From contig NZ_AQGV01000015.1 of assembly GCF_014858725.1 (NCBI RefSeq), positions 496,001 to 560,000 on the forward strand: DNA of 64,000 nt. Reading direction: 5' to 3'. The position numbers were made by a program, and so were the translations under genes. The notes beneath the pieces are model-generated. The model ran no database searches and was not told where the DNA came from. It saw only the letters and a list, made by a program, of their open reading frames with translations. Position 1 is the first letter of the stretch, and the number at the start of each line of letters is the position of its first letter. The stretch comes from Pseudoalteromonas aurantia 208. Its GTDB lineage: Bacteria; Pseudomonadota; Gammaproteobacteria; Enterobacterales; Alteromonadaceae. This document shows, piece after piece, positions 47,752-57,148 of this stretch.

Positions 47752-47776
47752 AAGGCCACATTTCAGTGGCCTTTTT
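47752..47776 (+). terminator. Rho-independent terminator after ybbP
   Basis: Stem AAGGCCAC with GTGGCCTT (8 bp), loop ATTTCA, then a five-T run; it starts 27 bases after the ybbP stop. Confidence 0.92.
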
Positions 47777-48006
47777 ATTGCGTGAATAATCATTGCCTCT
47801 CACGCTTGGGCTCTTGCGAATAAGGAGTGAGCATCGGCATCCGTACTCAGTGACTGTTAAGTTAAGTACCTATTTAAGTTATTAATCATATGGTTATATT
47901 CTTCAGTTCGGTTTTTTACAACCAGCAAATAAATCAAAAAAGTGGATTCTAGCGTCTATACTCACATTGCAATCAACGTAAAATTTATTAAGTATGGAAT
48001 GATGCT

Positions 48007-49197
48007 ATGAAGAAACGACTACTCGCTGCTGTTGTTAGTTTGGCTTGTATTAGTCTAAATGTACAAGCTGAAATTAGGATTAATGGTTTTGCATCCATTG
48101 TTGCTGGTCAAACGTTAGATGACGATACGAGGTTGTATGGTTATGACGATGATATTTCTTATAAAAATGAGAGTATGTTTGCATTACAACTGTCGTCTGA
48201 CTTACAAGATAGACTGAGTGCCACAGCACAAATTGTCGCTCGAGGTAACAAGGATTTTGACGCCGAATTTGAATGGGCTTATGTGAGTTATCAAATCAAT
48301 GATGACTTAAAAGTGAGTGGTGGAAAAATGCGGATCCCATTCTATCGCTATTCCGATTTTCTAGATGTTGGATATGCTTATCGCTGGGTGAGGCCTCCTC
48401 AATCTGTTTATAACTTTGCTTTTTCAACATATGAAGGTTTAAACCTATTACACTCGACCACATTGGGCGATTGGGACTCGACAACTCAGCTTATATACGG
48501 TTCATTCTCGGGTAGGGTCCCCTCTGCAGCGGGGGCGACTCCAGAACAAGTTGAGTTGAATGACTTAGCGGGTATAAATTGGACTATATCCTATGACTGG
48601 TTTAGTGCAAGAGCTGCTTACATCGTTGCTGAAACGACAATCAGTGCCTCTAGTGTTGTCGGCTTAACCGCGGCTCTAAATGGATATGGCTTGAATAATC
48701 AAGCAAATAGTTTGCTAATCAGTGAAGATGATGGGGCGTTTTTTGGTTTAGGGTTTTCTATCGATTACGATAATTTTCTGTTTGATGCAGAGTATACCGA
48801 AATAGAAGTTGAGAATAGCTTATTGCCAGATCAAACACAGTATTATGCATCCGTTGGGTATCGAATAGATGACTGGACCGTGCATTTAACTTACGAAAAT
48901 AACGATGATGAGCATGATTCTAATCGGTTAAATACAGTACCGGCTTCCATTTCTGGGCCGAATGGAACAGTTATTCCCGTGTCACTAGATCCAACGAATG
49001 CAAATTCACCATTATTACGAGATGTCACTAACCAAGTTTTGTTGGGAGCTAAGCAGGAGAGCAGTACTGTGAGCGTAGGTGCTCGCTATGATTTTCACCC
49101 TTCAGCTGCGCTTAAAGTTGATTTAAGCCGTTATAATGATGATATCACTGATCAAGATATAGATGTGTTGGCAGTGGCGATAGATTTAGTATTTTAA
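48007..49197 (+). CDS. Outer-membrane barrel protein (porin-like)
   Basis: A 396-residue barrel with a signal peptide (about 1-21, ends VQA) and a porin-type sequence (RINGFASIVAGQTLDDDTRLYGYDDD, GGKMRIPFYRYSD, VGARYDFHPSAALKVD) ending in the hydrophobic IDLVF typical of barrel insertion. It lies 10 bases before a small PstS-like gene and looks like its operon partner. A role in anion or phosphate entry is possible from that pairing; nothing in the barrel itself proves it. Confidence 0.85.
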   Translation: MKKRLLAAVVSLACISLNVQAEIRINGFASIVAGQTLDDDTRLYGYDDDISYKNESMFALQLSSDLQDRLSATAQIVARGNKDFDAEFEWAYVSYQINDDLKVSGGKMRIPFYRYSDFLDVGYAYRWVRPPQSVYNFAFSTYEGLNLLHSTTLGDWDSTTQLIYGSFSGRVPSAAGATPEQVELNDLAGINWTISYDWFSARAAYIVAETTISASSVVGLTAALNGYGLNNQANSLLISEDDGAFFGLGFSIDYDNFLFDAEYTEIEVENSLLPDQTQYYASVGYRIDDWTVHLTYENNDDEHDSNRLNTVPASISGPNGTVIPVSLDPTNANSPLLRDVTNQVLLGAKQESSTVSVGARYDFHPSAALKVDLSRYNDDITDQDIDVLAVAIDLVF

Positions 49198-49207
49198 GGA
49201 GTGAACA

Positions 49208-49612
49208 ATGAAAAGCCAAATTGCTTTATGTTTATTTATGAGTGCCTTTTATGTCAATGCTGAGGTTGCTGTAATCGTGAACGCCAGTAATGGCAATAGT
49301 TTAGATAAAAGTGCGATATCAAAAATATATTTAGGCAAGTCGAAATCTTATGCTGATGGGACGAAAGTGAAAGCTGTGGCTCAAACAGGCACATCTGTTG
49401 CAAAAGCATTTACGCAAAATGTGGTTGGCAAGTCGAATAGTCAGTTTAAGGCTTATTGGTCTAAGTTGATTTTTACGGGCAAAGGCACACCACCAAATCC
49501 ATTAAGTAATGACCAAGCCGTCATTGATTTTGTTATGAATAATCCAGAAGGTATTGGCTATATAGATAGCGCCAAAGTGACAGATAAAGTGAAAGTGGTT
49601 GGTAAGTTTTAG
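49208..49612 (+). CDS. Small phosphate-binding-like (PstS-type) periplasmic protein
   Basis: A 134-residue protein with a signal peptide (1-18, ends VNA) and one lobe-like PBP domain: AVIVNASNGNSLDKSAISKIYLGK, the FTQNVVGKSNSQFKAYWSK helix, GTPPNPLSNDQAVIDFVMNNPEGIGYID. Such short PstS relatives occur beside porins in marine gammaproteobacteria. It is about half the length of a full PstS and has no pst transporter genes nearby. The AAGGAG site overlaps the stop of the barrel gene. Confidence 0.88.
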   Translation: MKSQIALCLFMSAFYVNAEVAVIVNASNGNSLDKSAISKIYLGKSKSYADGTKVKAVAQTGTSVAKAFTQNVVGKSNSQFKAYWSKLIFTGKGTPPNPLSNDQAVIDFVMNNPEGIGYIDSAKVTDKVKVVGKF

Positions 49613-49633
49613 CTCAACTATATTTTTAAATAC

Positions 49634-49658
49634 AAAAGGCACCACTAAGGTGCTTTTT
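49634..49658 (+). terminator. Terminator after the PstS-like gene
   Basis: Stem GCACC with GGTGC, flanked by AAAAG and TTTTT, loop ACTAA; it starts 22 bases after the stop. Confidence 0.8.
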
Positions 49659-49709
49659 ATGTTTATCGGGCATAAAAAAGATACCTTAATATTCAGAGTG
49701 AATTAAATA

Positions 49710-50174
49710 ATGGGTATTAACATGACTTTTCGGGTTGCAACATTAGAAGACTTATTTCGATTGGAGCAGTTTGAATAAGCGGTAGTTGAAGCTGAAAGAC
49801 CATTCAATGACGCCTTGAAAGCGCAACAAGCACGCTATTATGACTTACCTTTTCTTATCGCCGATAGCCAAACTTATTTACAGGTCGTAGAACACCAAGC
49901 AACTATCATCGCGACCGGTTATGTTCAAATTCGCACTTCAAAGTAATCGGTTTTACATGAAAAGCATGGTTATTTAGGGTTTATGTATGTTGTACCAGAG
50001 CATCGTGGAAAGGGGTTAAATAAAGCGGTTATTGAACATTTAATTGATTGGTCAAAATCAAAAGGGATATGTGATTTTTATTTGGATGTGTATAGCGAGA
50101 ATGTCTCAGTGATTAAGGTATATGAAAAGCTTGGTCTAAGGAGTTCACTGGTGGAAATGAAATTGCATTTATAA
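49710..50174 (+). pseudogene. GNAT acetyltransferase with two in-frame stops
   Basis: One reading frame from ATG 49710 to 50174 (155 codons) encodes a GNAT N-acetyltransferase: a first beta strand (MTFRVATLEDLFRLEQFE), then FMYVVPEHRGKGLNKAVIEHL, the acetyl-CoA loop, and YLDVYSENVSVIKVYEKLGL near the end. It is broken by TAA at 49776-49778 and TAA at 49944-49946, both in frame, with no shift between them. The C-terminal part from the ATG at 49983 is still open (63 residues) but lacks the N-terminal half. Loss of function is likely; sequencing errors at both sites are less likely than decay. Confidence 0.85.
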
Positions 50175-50283
50175 AGGCAATAAAAGGGTTTTTATGCGTG
50201 CATTTGTTAATGCGTACTAAAGTGGCATTTGTTCTAATCGCGAGCCGAGATATAGTTAATACCATGTAAACATTGAAGATTGA

Positions 50284-51388
50284 ATGTATATGCAGGGTGC
50301 AGAAGCCGAGCTGTTTAAAGCCCTTTACGTGGCATGTATTGCTGTTGGCGGTTTTATTTTTGCTTTGTTATTGTCTCATCAACATAGAGGTCGGCCTGGC
50401 AATAAAACACTGGCTGCATTTATGTTATTTATTCAAGTGCCAACGCTGAGTGCGTATAGTCAGTTAACATTTGGGCAGGTCCCGTTTGCGTTGCAAGCTG
50501 CTAGTCAGTGTTTAATTTTGATATACGGACCTATCATTTATCTATTACTGAAAGCGATTTTAAAACCAGAACGCCCGGTAAAGTGTGCTTATTTACACTT
50601 TGTCCCTTTTATTACTATTTTCTTACTCAAGTTTCTTATTATTCCCGATTATGGTCTGTATGTTTGGATCCCATTTGTGATCCTTATTTTGGTATATTTA
50701 CTTGTTAATATAAGGCTCCTTATTACATCTCGGGAGCAGTTTTTTCAATTACATAGTGGTTATAAAAATACAACGTTCTACTGGTTTAGCTTCGTTGTTG
50801 GTGGGATTAGCGTACTAACTGTGTACGATATTATCATTATTTCTTTATACTTAAATGGTATATATCTTGGTTTTAAGTGGTGGAACATCATGACTTTCAG
50901 TTTGTGTGGTTACCTGACAATAGTGAGCGCCTTTTCTATCTGGCGACCAACCATTTTTTATAATGTACTGAAGAAAAAAGTAAAAAGTAAAAAGTCAAAA
51001 AAAGTTAAATGGTAGTGCATATCTACTTGCTAATAGCGCCATAAAGCCACTTGAGTTAACTGTTCATCATGTATTGAAAGACAATGAATTGTATAAAGAT
51101 AATGAATTGACGCTCTCTAAGTTAGCTGATGCGACAGGTGTTTCAAGTCATATGCTATCAGAGCTGTTAAATGTACATATGCAGACGAATTTCTATGAGC
51201 TAGTAAATAGATACCGACTTGAGTGTGCCATTGGCATGCTGCAAGTAGAGGCTACTAGCAGTTCTATTATTGATATTGCGCTTTCCGCTGGATTTAATAA
51301 TAAAAATACATTCTATCGGGTATTTAAGGAGAAAATGGGGGTTACGCCATCAGCGTATCGTAGTCGCAATAGAAAAATGGCTTCTTAG
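50284..51388 (+). pseudogene. Membrane AraC-type regulator split by a frameshift
   Basis: Residues from 50284 to 51015 form seven membrane helices (MQGAEAELFKALYVACIAVGG to IVSAFSIWRPTIFY). A second frame from about 51008 to 51388 gives a complete AraC HTH domain (LTLSKLADATGVSSHMLSELLN, DIALSAGFNNKNTFYRVFKEKMGVTPSAYR). Both frames join if one base is removed from the A7 run at 50997-51003: the joined gene would be 367 residues, the normal size for 7TM-HTH AraC regulators. As written, the membrane part stops at 51015, and the HTH part would need its own start at 51074. It lies before a secreted flavoenzyme, which it may once have controlled. Confidence 0.8.
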
Positions 51389-51479
51389 TAAGAAAATATG
51401 TCATTTATTATCTAGAGTGACGCTTTCACGTGACAGTTTTCGTAGTTTTTACTTGTTTATCAAACAACAAGGAAAAATT

Positions 51480-53099
51480 ATGACGAATAAACTTAACATG
51501 AGTACACGGCGAAGTTTTTTAAAATCCTCATTAGGCATAGGTGCCGCACTTGGTGTAACACCGCTTAGAGCCTCATTTGAAAGTACATTGGAGCAGCAAA
51601 CAGGAGATGATTACCGTCCAGCATATATTTACCCTAATGACACGAGGTACACCGCATTTTTATCAGGTTCAAATTATCGTTTTACCTCACTACCAAGCTG
51701 GGTTTCAGTATGTTCTTCGGCCCACGAAGTTTATGTAGCAGCGCGTAAAGCAATTACTGACAACAAGCGTATAACCGTAAGATCTGGCGGCCACTGCTAT
51801 GAAGGGTTTGTAGACAATGATCAAGGCAATATCATTGATTTAGGTAACATGGACAAAGTCTATAAAAAAGGAAAGTACTATGTTGTCGAAGCGGGTGCAC
51901 GTTTAGGGAATACTTACGAGACATTACTCAAAGAGTGGGGAGTGATGTTACCGGGAGGGTCTTGCTTTAATGTCGCTGTCGGCGGGCATGTGTGTGGAGG
52001 AGGTTTTGGGGCAATGTCTCGTAAATATGGCCTGACCGTAGATTACTTAGTGGGTGTTGAAATTGTTACCTTCTCTGAATATGGCGGGCAAGCGAACTAT
52101 CCGCGTAGTTATTTTTTGGGTGAAAATGAAAAATCCGATGATATTGTTTGGGCACACCAAGGAGGAGGGGGTGGAAATATGGGGATCGTAACCAAATATT
52201 ATTTTGAAAGTTTACCATCTGTTCCAGCTATGATGAGTATTCAACAGCTGTCTATCCCATGGGATATATTAGATAAGCATAGCTTTGCTGCATTGTTACA
52301 ACGTTATGCGCATTTTTTCGCGATAAACCGCGGTGAAAATAATAAGTACAATGGACTACATACGTCATTTACATTGAATAAAAAAGTAGGTCCAGCCAGC
52401 TCGCTGGATTTAATGATCACTTATAGCGGTGATACGCCAGCATTAATTGACGATTTTATTATCGCTATTTTTGATGAGCCACAACTACGAGCTGCAGAAG
52501 TGAGTTTCGCGCCACACCGAGAAGCTGCTCGCAGCTTAGTGCCAAACTCTCTAAATGCGCCACAGCCTTTAGGGAGTTATTTAACGATTCCATGGTGGAT
52601 GGCAGTAACTGTCGGTGGTGGTGGAGCTGGTGGCGCAAGGGCCAAGTATAAATCCGCGTATATGAATGATGTTTTTCCTGAACATCAAATAGACACTCTT
52701 TGGGAAATGCTCACAGCTGATGGTTTTATAAACCCTGCAGCGGCGGTACAAATATCGTCTTATGGTGGGAAAATAAATACTATTGGGAAATATGATACGG
52801 CCGTATCGCACCGTGATTCTATTTTAAAATTACAATATCAAGCGTACTGGTTTTCACCTTTTCATGATGACTATAATATTGACTGGATGCGTAAGCTTTA
52901 CACTCGAATGTACGGTGCATTAGGGCCTGTCTCAGATGGAGTGATGGATGGGTGTTATGTGAATTACCCTGACGTTGATTTAGATAATTGGCAAGAGCTC
53001 TATTATAAGGATAATTATCCTCGCCTACAGCGGATCAAAGCTCAGCTAGACCCAAAAAATAGATTACATCATACTCAGTCAATTGAAGGACACGTTTAA
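51480..53099 (+). CDS. Tat-exported berberine-bridge-type FAD oxidoreductase
   Basis: A 539-residue flavoenzyme. A twin-arginine signal (STRRSFLKSS, residues 8-17) sends it folded to the periplasm. The PCMH FAD domain has His105 (RSGGHCYEGF) and Cys162 (GGSCFNVAVGGH), the two residues that carry a bicovalent FAD in berberine-bridge enzymes. The C-terminal BBE motif region has NYPDVDLDNWQELYY. Start: ATG at 51480 with AAGGAAA upstream; the frame is open to 51270 without a good site. The substrate is unknown; relatives oxidise sugars, alcohols or secondary metabolites. Confidence 0.9.
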   Translation: MTNKLNMSTRRSFLKSSLGIGAALGVTPLRASFESTLEQQTGDDYRPAYIYPNDTRYTAFLSGSNYRFTSLPSWVSVCSSAHEVYVAARKAITDNKRITVRSGGHCYEGFVDNDQGNIIDLGNMDKVYKKGKYYVVEAGARLGNTYETLLKEWGVMLPGGSCFNVAVGGHVCGGGFGAMSRKYGLTVDYLVGVEIVTFSEYGGQANYPRSYFLGENEKSDDIVWAHQGGGGGNMGIVTKYYFESLPSVPAMMSIQQLSIPWDILDKHSFAALLQRYAHFFAINRGENNKYNGLHTSFTLNKKVGPASSLDLMITYSGDTPALIDDFIIAIFDEPQLRAAEVSFAPHREAARSLVPNSLNAPQPLGSYLTIPWWMAVTVGGGGAGGARAKYKSAYMNDVFPEHQIDTLWEMLTADGFINPAAAVQISSYGGKINTIGKYDTAVSHRDSILKLQYQAYWFSPFHDDYNIDWMRKLYTRMYGALGPVSDGVMDGCYVNYPDVDLDNWQELYYKDNYPRLQRIKAQLDPKNRLHHTQSIEGHV

Positions 53100-53134
53100 T
53101 TCAAACAGGCTTAATATTCAGCGTGAACTTTTGC

Positions 53135-53157
53135 ACTGGCATCAAAAAGATGCCAGT
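53135..53157. terminator. Hairpin after the flavoenzyme gene
   Basis: A 9-bp perfect stem (ACTGGCATC with GATGCCAGT) and a 5-base A loop, followed by only CTT. Termination is possible but the T-run is poor. Confidence 0.5.
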
Positions 53158-53197
53158 CTTAGAGCACTATTGATGTGAATGAGCTCGGGAGTAAATT

Positions 53198-54241
53198 ATG
53201 AATCGACAGTGGATAAATTGGGCGATTAAAACAATTGAAGCAGACTACACTCGCTCTGCAGACACCCACCTGATTAGATTAGACTTAAAAAGCCATCCTA
53301 ATATACTTATTTACTTAAAAGATGAGAGCACGCACCCAACGGGTTCTTTAAAGCACCGTCTAGCACGTTCATTATTTTTATATGCGTTGTGTAATGGAAA
53401 AATAAATGAGGATACCCCCATCATAGAGTCATCCTCAGGGAGTACAGCAGTATCAGAAGCTTATTTTGCTAAGCTATTGGGTTTACCGTTTATTGCTGTC
53501 GTACCTAAGTCCACGGCGCGGGAAAAAATAAAGCAAATTGAGTTTTATAATGGACAATGTCATTTAGTTGAACAAACCGATCAGATCTACGCCGTCTCAA
53601 GGGAGCTTGCTGAGCAAATGGGAGGGTTTTATATGGACCAATTCACGTTCGCGGAGCGGGCTACTGATTGGCGGGGAAATAATAACATTGCGCAAAGTAT
53701 TTTTAAGCAAATGGCAGATGAACCTTTTAGTATACCGAGCTGGATAGTGATGAGCCCAGGTACAGGGGGGACTTCCGCGACGCTAGGTCGATATATACGT
53801 TTTCAGCAATACGAGACAGAACTCATGGTTGTTGATCCTGAGCATTCTGTTTTTTATGATTATTATCAGACACAAGATGTGACCTTGACGCATCATTGTG
53901 GCAGTAAAATAGAAGGGATTGGTCGTCCCAGAGTTGAGCCTTCTTTTATACCTGGTGTAGTCGATGAAATGCTCAAAGTACCGGATCAAGCAAGTATTGC
54001 AGCGATGCATTGGCTGAGTGCACAGCTTGGACGTAAGGTGGGGCCTTCATCAGGGACGAACATATGGGGCGTATTGCATCTTGCTGATAGGATGAAACGT
54101 CAAGGAGAAACGGGTGCCATTGTGTCATTGATTTGCGACAGTGGTGAGCGCTACCTAAATACCTACTACAATGACCAATGGGTTACGGAGAATATTGGAA
54201 ACGGACATCATCATAATGATTATTTAGCACAGTTTTTTTAG
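53198..54241 (+). CDS. PLP-dependent cysteine-synthase-family enzyme (Cds1-like)
   Basis: A 347-residue fold-type II PLP enzyme. Lys52 in HPTGSLKHRLAR is the Schiff-base residue; SSSGSTAVSEAYFAKLLGL binds the substrate carboxylate, GTGGTSAT the phosphate, and PSSGTN near 290 completes the site. The GSLKHR variant and the long N-terminus resemble L-cysteine desulfhydrase Cds1 more than CysK. Reaction (cysteine breakdown to sulfide, or an amino-acid synthase) is inferred. It follows the flavoenzyme gene by 98 bases on the same strand. Confidence 0.82.
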   Translation: MNRQWINWAIKTIEADYTRSADTHLIRLDLKSHPNILIYLKDESTHPTGSLKHRLARSLFLYALCNGKINEDTPIIESSSGSTAVSEAYFAKLLGLPFIAVVPKSTAREKIKQIEFYNGQCHLVEQTDQIYAVSRELAEQMGGFYMDQFTFAERATDWRGNNNIAQSIFKQMADEPFSIPSWIVMSPGTGGTSATLGRYIRFQQYETELMVVDPEHSVFYDYYQTQDVTLTHHCGSKIEGIGRPRVEPSFIPGVVDEMLKVPDQASIAAMHWLSAQLGRKVGPSSGTNIWGVLHLADRMKRQGETGAIVSLICDSGERYLNTYYNDQWVTENIGNGHHHNDYLAQFF

Positions 54242-54402
54242 TCATTTAGCTTCTGCGGAAATTGTTGAATATACGTCAGATGATTCAACAATATTTAACA
54301 AGTAGGGTGCTTAACCGGTCGGCTAACAAAGTGCCGCGCTGATGAAGTAATTATTCTGAACAGTTTCTATAATAAACACATACTTTCTTCACTTTTGTAT
54401 TG

Positions 54403-54431
54403 TTTAATGCGAGAAAATTTTTCGCATTAAA
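54403..54431 (+). promoter_or_regulatory. Hairpin overlapping the ribosome site of the EAL gene
   Basis: Arms TTTAATGCGA and TCGCATTAAA (10 bp, perfect) with a 9-base loop GAAAATTTT. The right arm runs into the AAAGGA site of the gene at 54441. A mRNA fold here would hide the ribosome site. Confidence 0.45.
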
Positions 54432-54440
54432 GGATACACC

Positions 54441-55871
54441 ATGAATAATCTATTTTTATTACTGGCAGTTGGTGTGGCTGTGGTCAGTATTGTGGCTTTA
54501 GTACGGATGAGTACTTTACGGAAAAAAGATCAAAAAGCATTACGAGAAATTAAAAAAGCAAAATCGGCGCTGAACAAAAAGATTTTCTATCACGGTGATA
54601 GTGATATTCCAAACTACCGTCAATTTATGCAAAAGCTGCTCAAAGTTGAGCGAAAGTTTACTCGGTACCACATATCTTTGATTAAGTTAGGTAAACAACC
54701 TGTTTTTGATGACATAGATGAGCAGTTAGCGTCTTTTTCTGAGTTGTTTAATACGATTAGTAAGTCTTGTGAGCCTTTCGCATTAGCTTTATACGATTCT
54801 GAATATATGTTGATGGCATTTGTCACTCAAGGTACAGGGGCAAATACGCAAGAAGCCATAGAAAAGCAAAAAAACATATTACATAAACTACCCGAACAGG
54901 TTTTAATCAGTGGTACCAAGGTACCTATTGATTATGCGATATCATCGTTAAGTTTGACGGGATATTCGGCGATTTACGGTATGGACAAAGTGCAACGTAG
55001 GTTAACTTATTCGATGGATCACGCATTGGAGAGTGAAGATGGCACTTTTTTTCATAATGAGCAATTGTATAAAGCTGAAATGTATAAAAAACACGTACTT
55101 AGAAAGCTCACGAGCAGCATCTCGTTTAATCCAGATGATTTTTACTTGGTGTTTCAGCCAATGTACATTCCGAGTGATCTGGACAAACCCAAACGCTATG
55201 AAGCATTGATCCGCTGGAAAAATCATAAAAACCTTGGACCAAAAACTTTTATCCCGATGCTTAAGAGTCAACCCGGTTTACAAGAGGGAATGACGGAGAT
55301 TGTGCTTAACCAAGTGTTTTCTTTGCTCAAAGTCCAGCTAGATAGCAAAAAGGATCTGACGCCCATTCATGTCAATATTACTAAGCAAGAGCTAAACACT
55401 GAGCACTTATTTGGTCATCTTAAACAATTACTAAAAGGTGCCCCATCAATTGCGAGCTTTATTGTTTTTGAGGTTGAGCAAAATGATACTTTGACAGAGA
55501 GCGAATTGATTAAAAGTAATATGCGCAAAATTATCAATTTAGGGTGTCGATTTTCAATCGACAATTTTGGCAATGATAGAAAGAGTTATCAACTTCTCAG
55601 TAATGGTTACTACAAAACAATAAAAGTAGACAAATCTTATATAGGCGAAGTACGTGACAGGCACGCCACCTCTAAATCGCTTGAACAGATCATGTCGACG
55701 GCGAAGCGCTCTAAACTGACCGTCATTGTAGAGGGCGTTGAAAATCGATATCAGCTGGATTACATAAAAAGTTTTGAAAATGCGATGTTGCAGGGTTACT
55801 ACATTAGCGCCCCTTTGAGTGCACATGACTACCTATCAGTGGAAAGTAAACAGTCAGTTACATTAAGTTGA
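54441..55871 (+). CDS. Membrane-anchored GGDEF-like/EAL protein, likely not a full phosphodiesterase
   Basis: A 476-residue protein. One N-terminal membrane helix (about 3-22), then a region (about 50-200) in GGDEF-domain position but without a GGDEF motif, then an EAL domain (about 215-470). Visible EAL-site residues: YEALIRW (E present), HVNITKQEL (N), FEVEQ (E), VDKSYI (K), EGVEN (E) and QGYYIS (Q). The DDFGTG loop reads DNFGND, so one metal-binding Asp is replaced by Asn. Such changes often abolish c-di-GMP cleavage and leave a binding or regulatory protein. The AAAGGA site is within a hairpin. Confidence 0.85.
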   Translation: MNNLFLLLAVGVAVVSIVALVRMSTLRKKDQKALREIKKAKSALNKKIFYHGDSDIPNYRQFMQKLLKVERKFTRYHISLIKLGKQPVFDDIDEQLASFSELFNTISKSCEPFALALYDSEYMLMAFVTQGTGANTQEAIEKQKNILHKLPEQVLISGTKVPIDYAISSLSLTGYSAIYGMDKVQRRLTYSMDHALESEDGTFFHNEQLYKAEMYKKHVLRKLTSSISFNPDDFYLVFQPMYIPSDLDKPKRYEALIRWKNHKNLGPKTFIPMLKSQPGLQEGMTEIVLNQVFSLLKVQLDSKKDLTPIHVNITKQELNTEHLFGHLKQLLKGAPSIASFIVFEVEQNDTLTESELIKSNMRKIINLGCRFSIDNFGNDRKSYQLLSNGYYKTIKVDKSYIGEVRDRHATSKSLEQIMSTAKRSKLTVIVEGVENRYQLDYIKSFENAMLQGYYISAPLSAHDYLSVESKQSVTLS

Positions 55872-55995
55872 TAAAGGACTTTTAACGTATCGCTTATTAT
55901 TCAATCTAACCGAGAGGACAGACTTAAATTACTGTATTTGCTGTTTAAAGTCGTGTTTAATTATCATGCTTTACGTTGAACTAACTTGTTATAAT

Positions 55996-56027
55996 GGTAA
56001 GACTGTGCAATATAACTCAGTCTTACC
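55996..56027. terminator. Hairpin between the EAL and BASS genes
   Basis: A 10-bp perfect stem (GGTAAGACTG with CAGTCTTACC) and a 12-base loop, between two convergent stops. No T-run follows in either direction. Confidence 0.45.
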
Positions 56028-56049
56028 TAGGTGGCCTATGCGACTGCTG

Positions 56050-56973
56050 CTATTTCTTCGTTATATTAGGCACTGCTGACTTTTGCCATATACTCGCAAG
56101 TAATGACCCACTGACATTATGCCATATTGAAAACAAAGAACCGGCGACAGCTGCGCTGGGTGTAAAGAACTTCATTGCCAAAGCAACCGCTAAGCCAGAG
56201 TTTTGCATTCCGACTTCAAAGGCGATGGTTCTGCAAACTTGTTCATCACACCCAAGGCGCTTAGGTACAAAATATCCGAGCAGTAGTCCAATCCCATTAT
56301 GTAAGATCACCGCAAGCATAATGACCAGGCCCGTACTTTCTAATTTGGCTTGATTCAGTGCCACCACAATGGCAATGATGAAGACAATTGCGCCCATAGA
56401 TAGCATTGGTAATGCCGGTAAGCTCTTCGTGATGAGCTTATTGCAGTATCGGTTTAATATTACCCCCAATGTGACGGGGAGCAACACAATTTTGAATAAG
56501 CTAACGAGCATATTTATGATTGGAATATTGACCAGTTCGCCAATAAGGAGTGTGGTTAGTACCGGCGTAAGTATGACACCTATCAAGGTGCTGATGGCTG
56601 TCATGGTTATTGATAAAGCAACATCACCTTTAGCGAGATAGCATAACACGTTGCTTGCGGTACCACCCGCTACGGTGCCAACTAATACGAGCCCTATCAA
56701 TGATTGGGTGTCGAAATTCATGCCTTTTGCCAGTAAGAATGCCAAAATAGGCATGACTGAAAATTGCAGTAAGATACCGATAAAAATTGCTTTTTTATTC
56801 TCTGTGGCACGCAAAAAATCTTTGGGTGTCAGTGTGAGCCCCATGGTGAGCATGATCACCATAAGTAGAGGAATAATCATATTTTTCAGATCAACAAAGT
56901 AGATAGGAAATACAAATGCGAACGCTGAAAATAAGATTGCCCATAGCGGGAATAATTGTACGGTGATAGCCAT
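56050..56973 (-). CDS. Bile acid:sodium symporter (BASS) family transporter
   Basis: A 307-residue membrane protein with about nine to ten hydrophobic helices. Family features: the paired motif around GTVAGGTASNVLCYLAKGDVALSI (discontinuous helix 4) and FEVGMQNSGLAVALAMKFF (helix 9), which form the two sodium sites. BASS proteins move organic anions with sodium; bacterial relatives carry pantoate or other keto acids, and the substrate here is not shown. No neighbour gives a clue. No signal peptide; start at 56973. Confidence 0.92.
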   Translation of the reverse strand: MAITVQLFPLWAILFSAFAFVFPIYFVDLKNMIIPLLMVIMLTMGLTLTPKDFLRATENKKAIFIGILLQFSVMPILAFLLAKGMNFDTQSLIGLVLVGTVAGGTASNVLCYLAKGDVALSITMTAISTLIGVILTPVLTTLLIGELVNIPIINMLVSLFKIVLLPVTLGVILNRYCNKLITKSLPALPMLSMGAIVFIIAIVVALNQAKLESTGLVIMLAVILHNGIGLLLGYFVPKRLGCDEQVCRTIAFEVGMQNSGLAVALAMKFFTPSAAVAGSLFSIWHNVSGSLLASIWQKSAVPNITKK

Positions 56974-57148
56974 TGATTTTAAGATTTAAATTAAGTGTGA
57001 TCAGATACTATCCTGAATTTTTGACCTTTACGAGTTACATGGCTTTTAGTAAGTAACCTCAGGTTTGGATAAGGGTTTTGGAATAGAAGATGTTTTGTAA
57101 ACAAACTTACGTACAATCCAATGATGATATTTCGTTCAATATCAAGGC

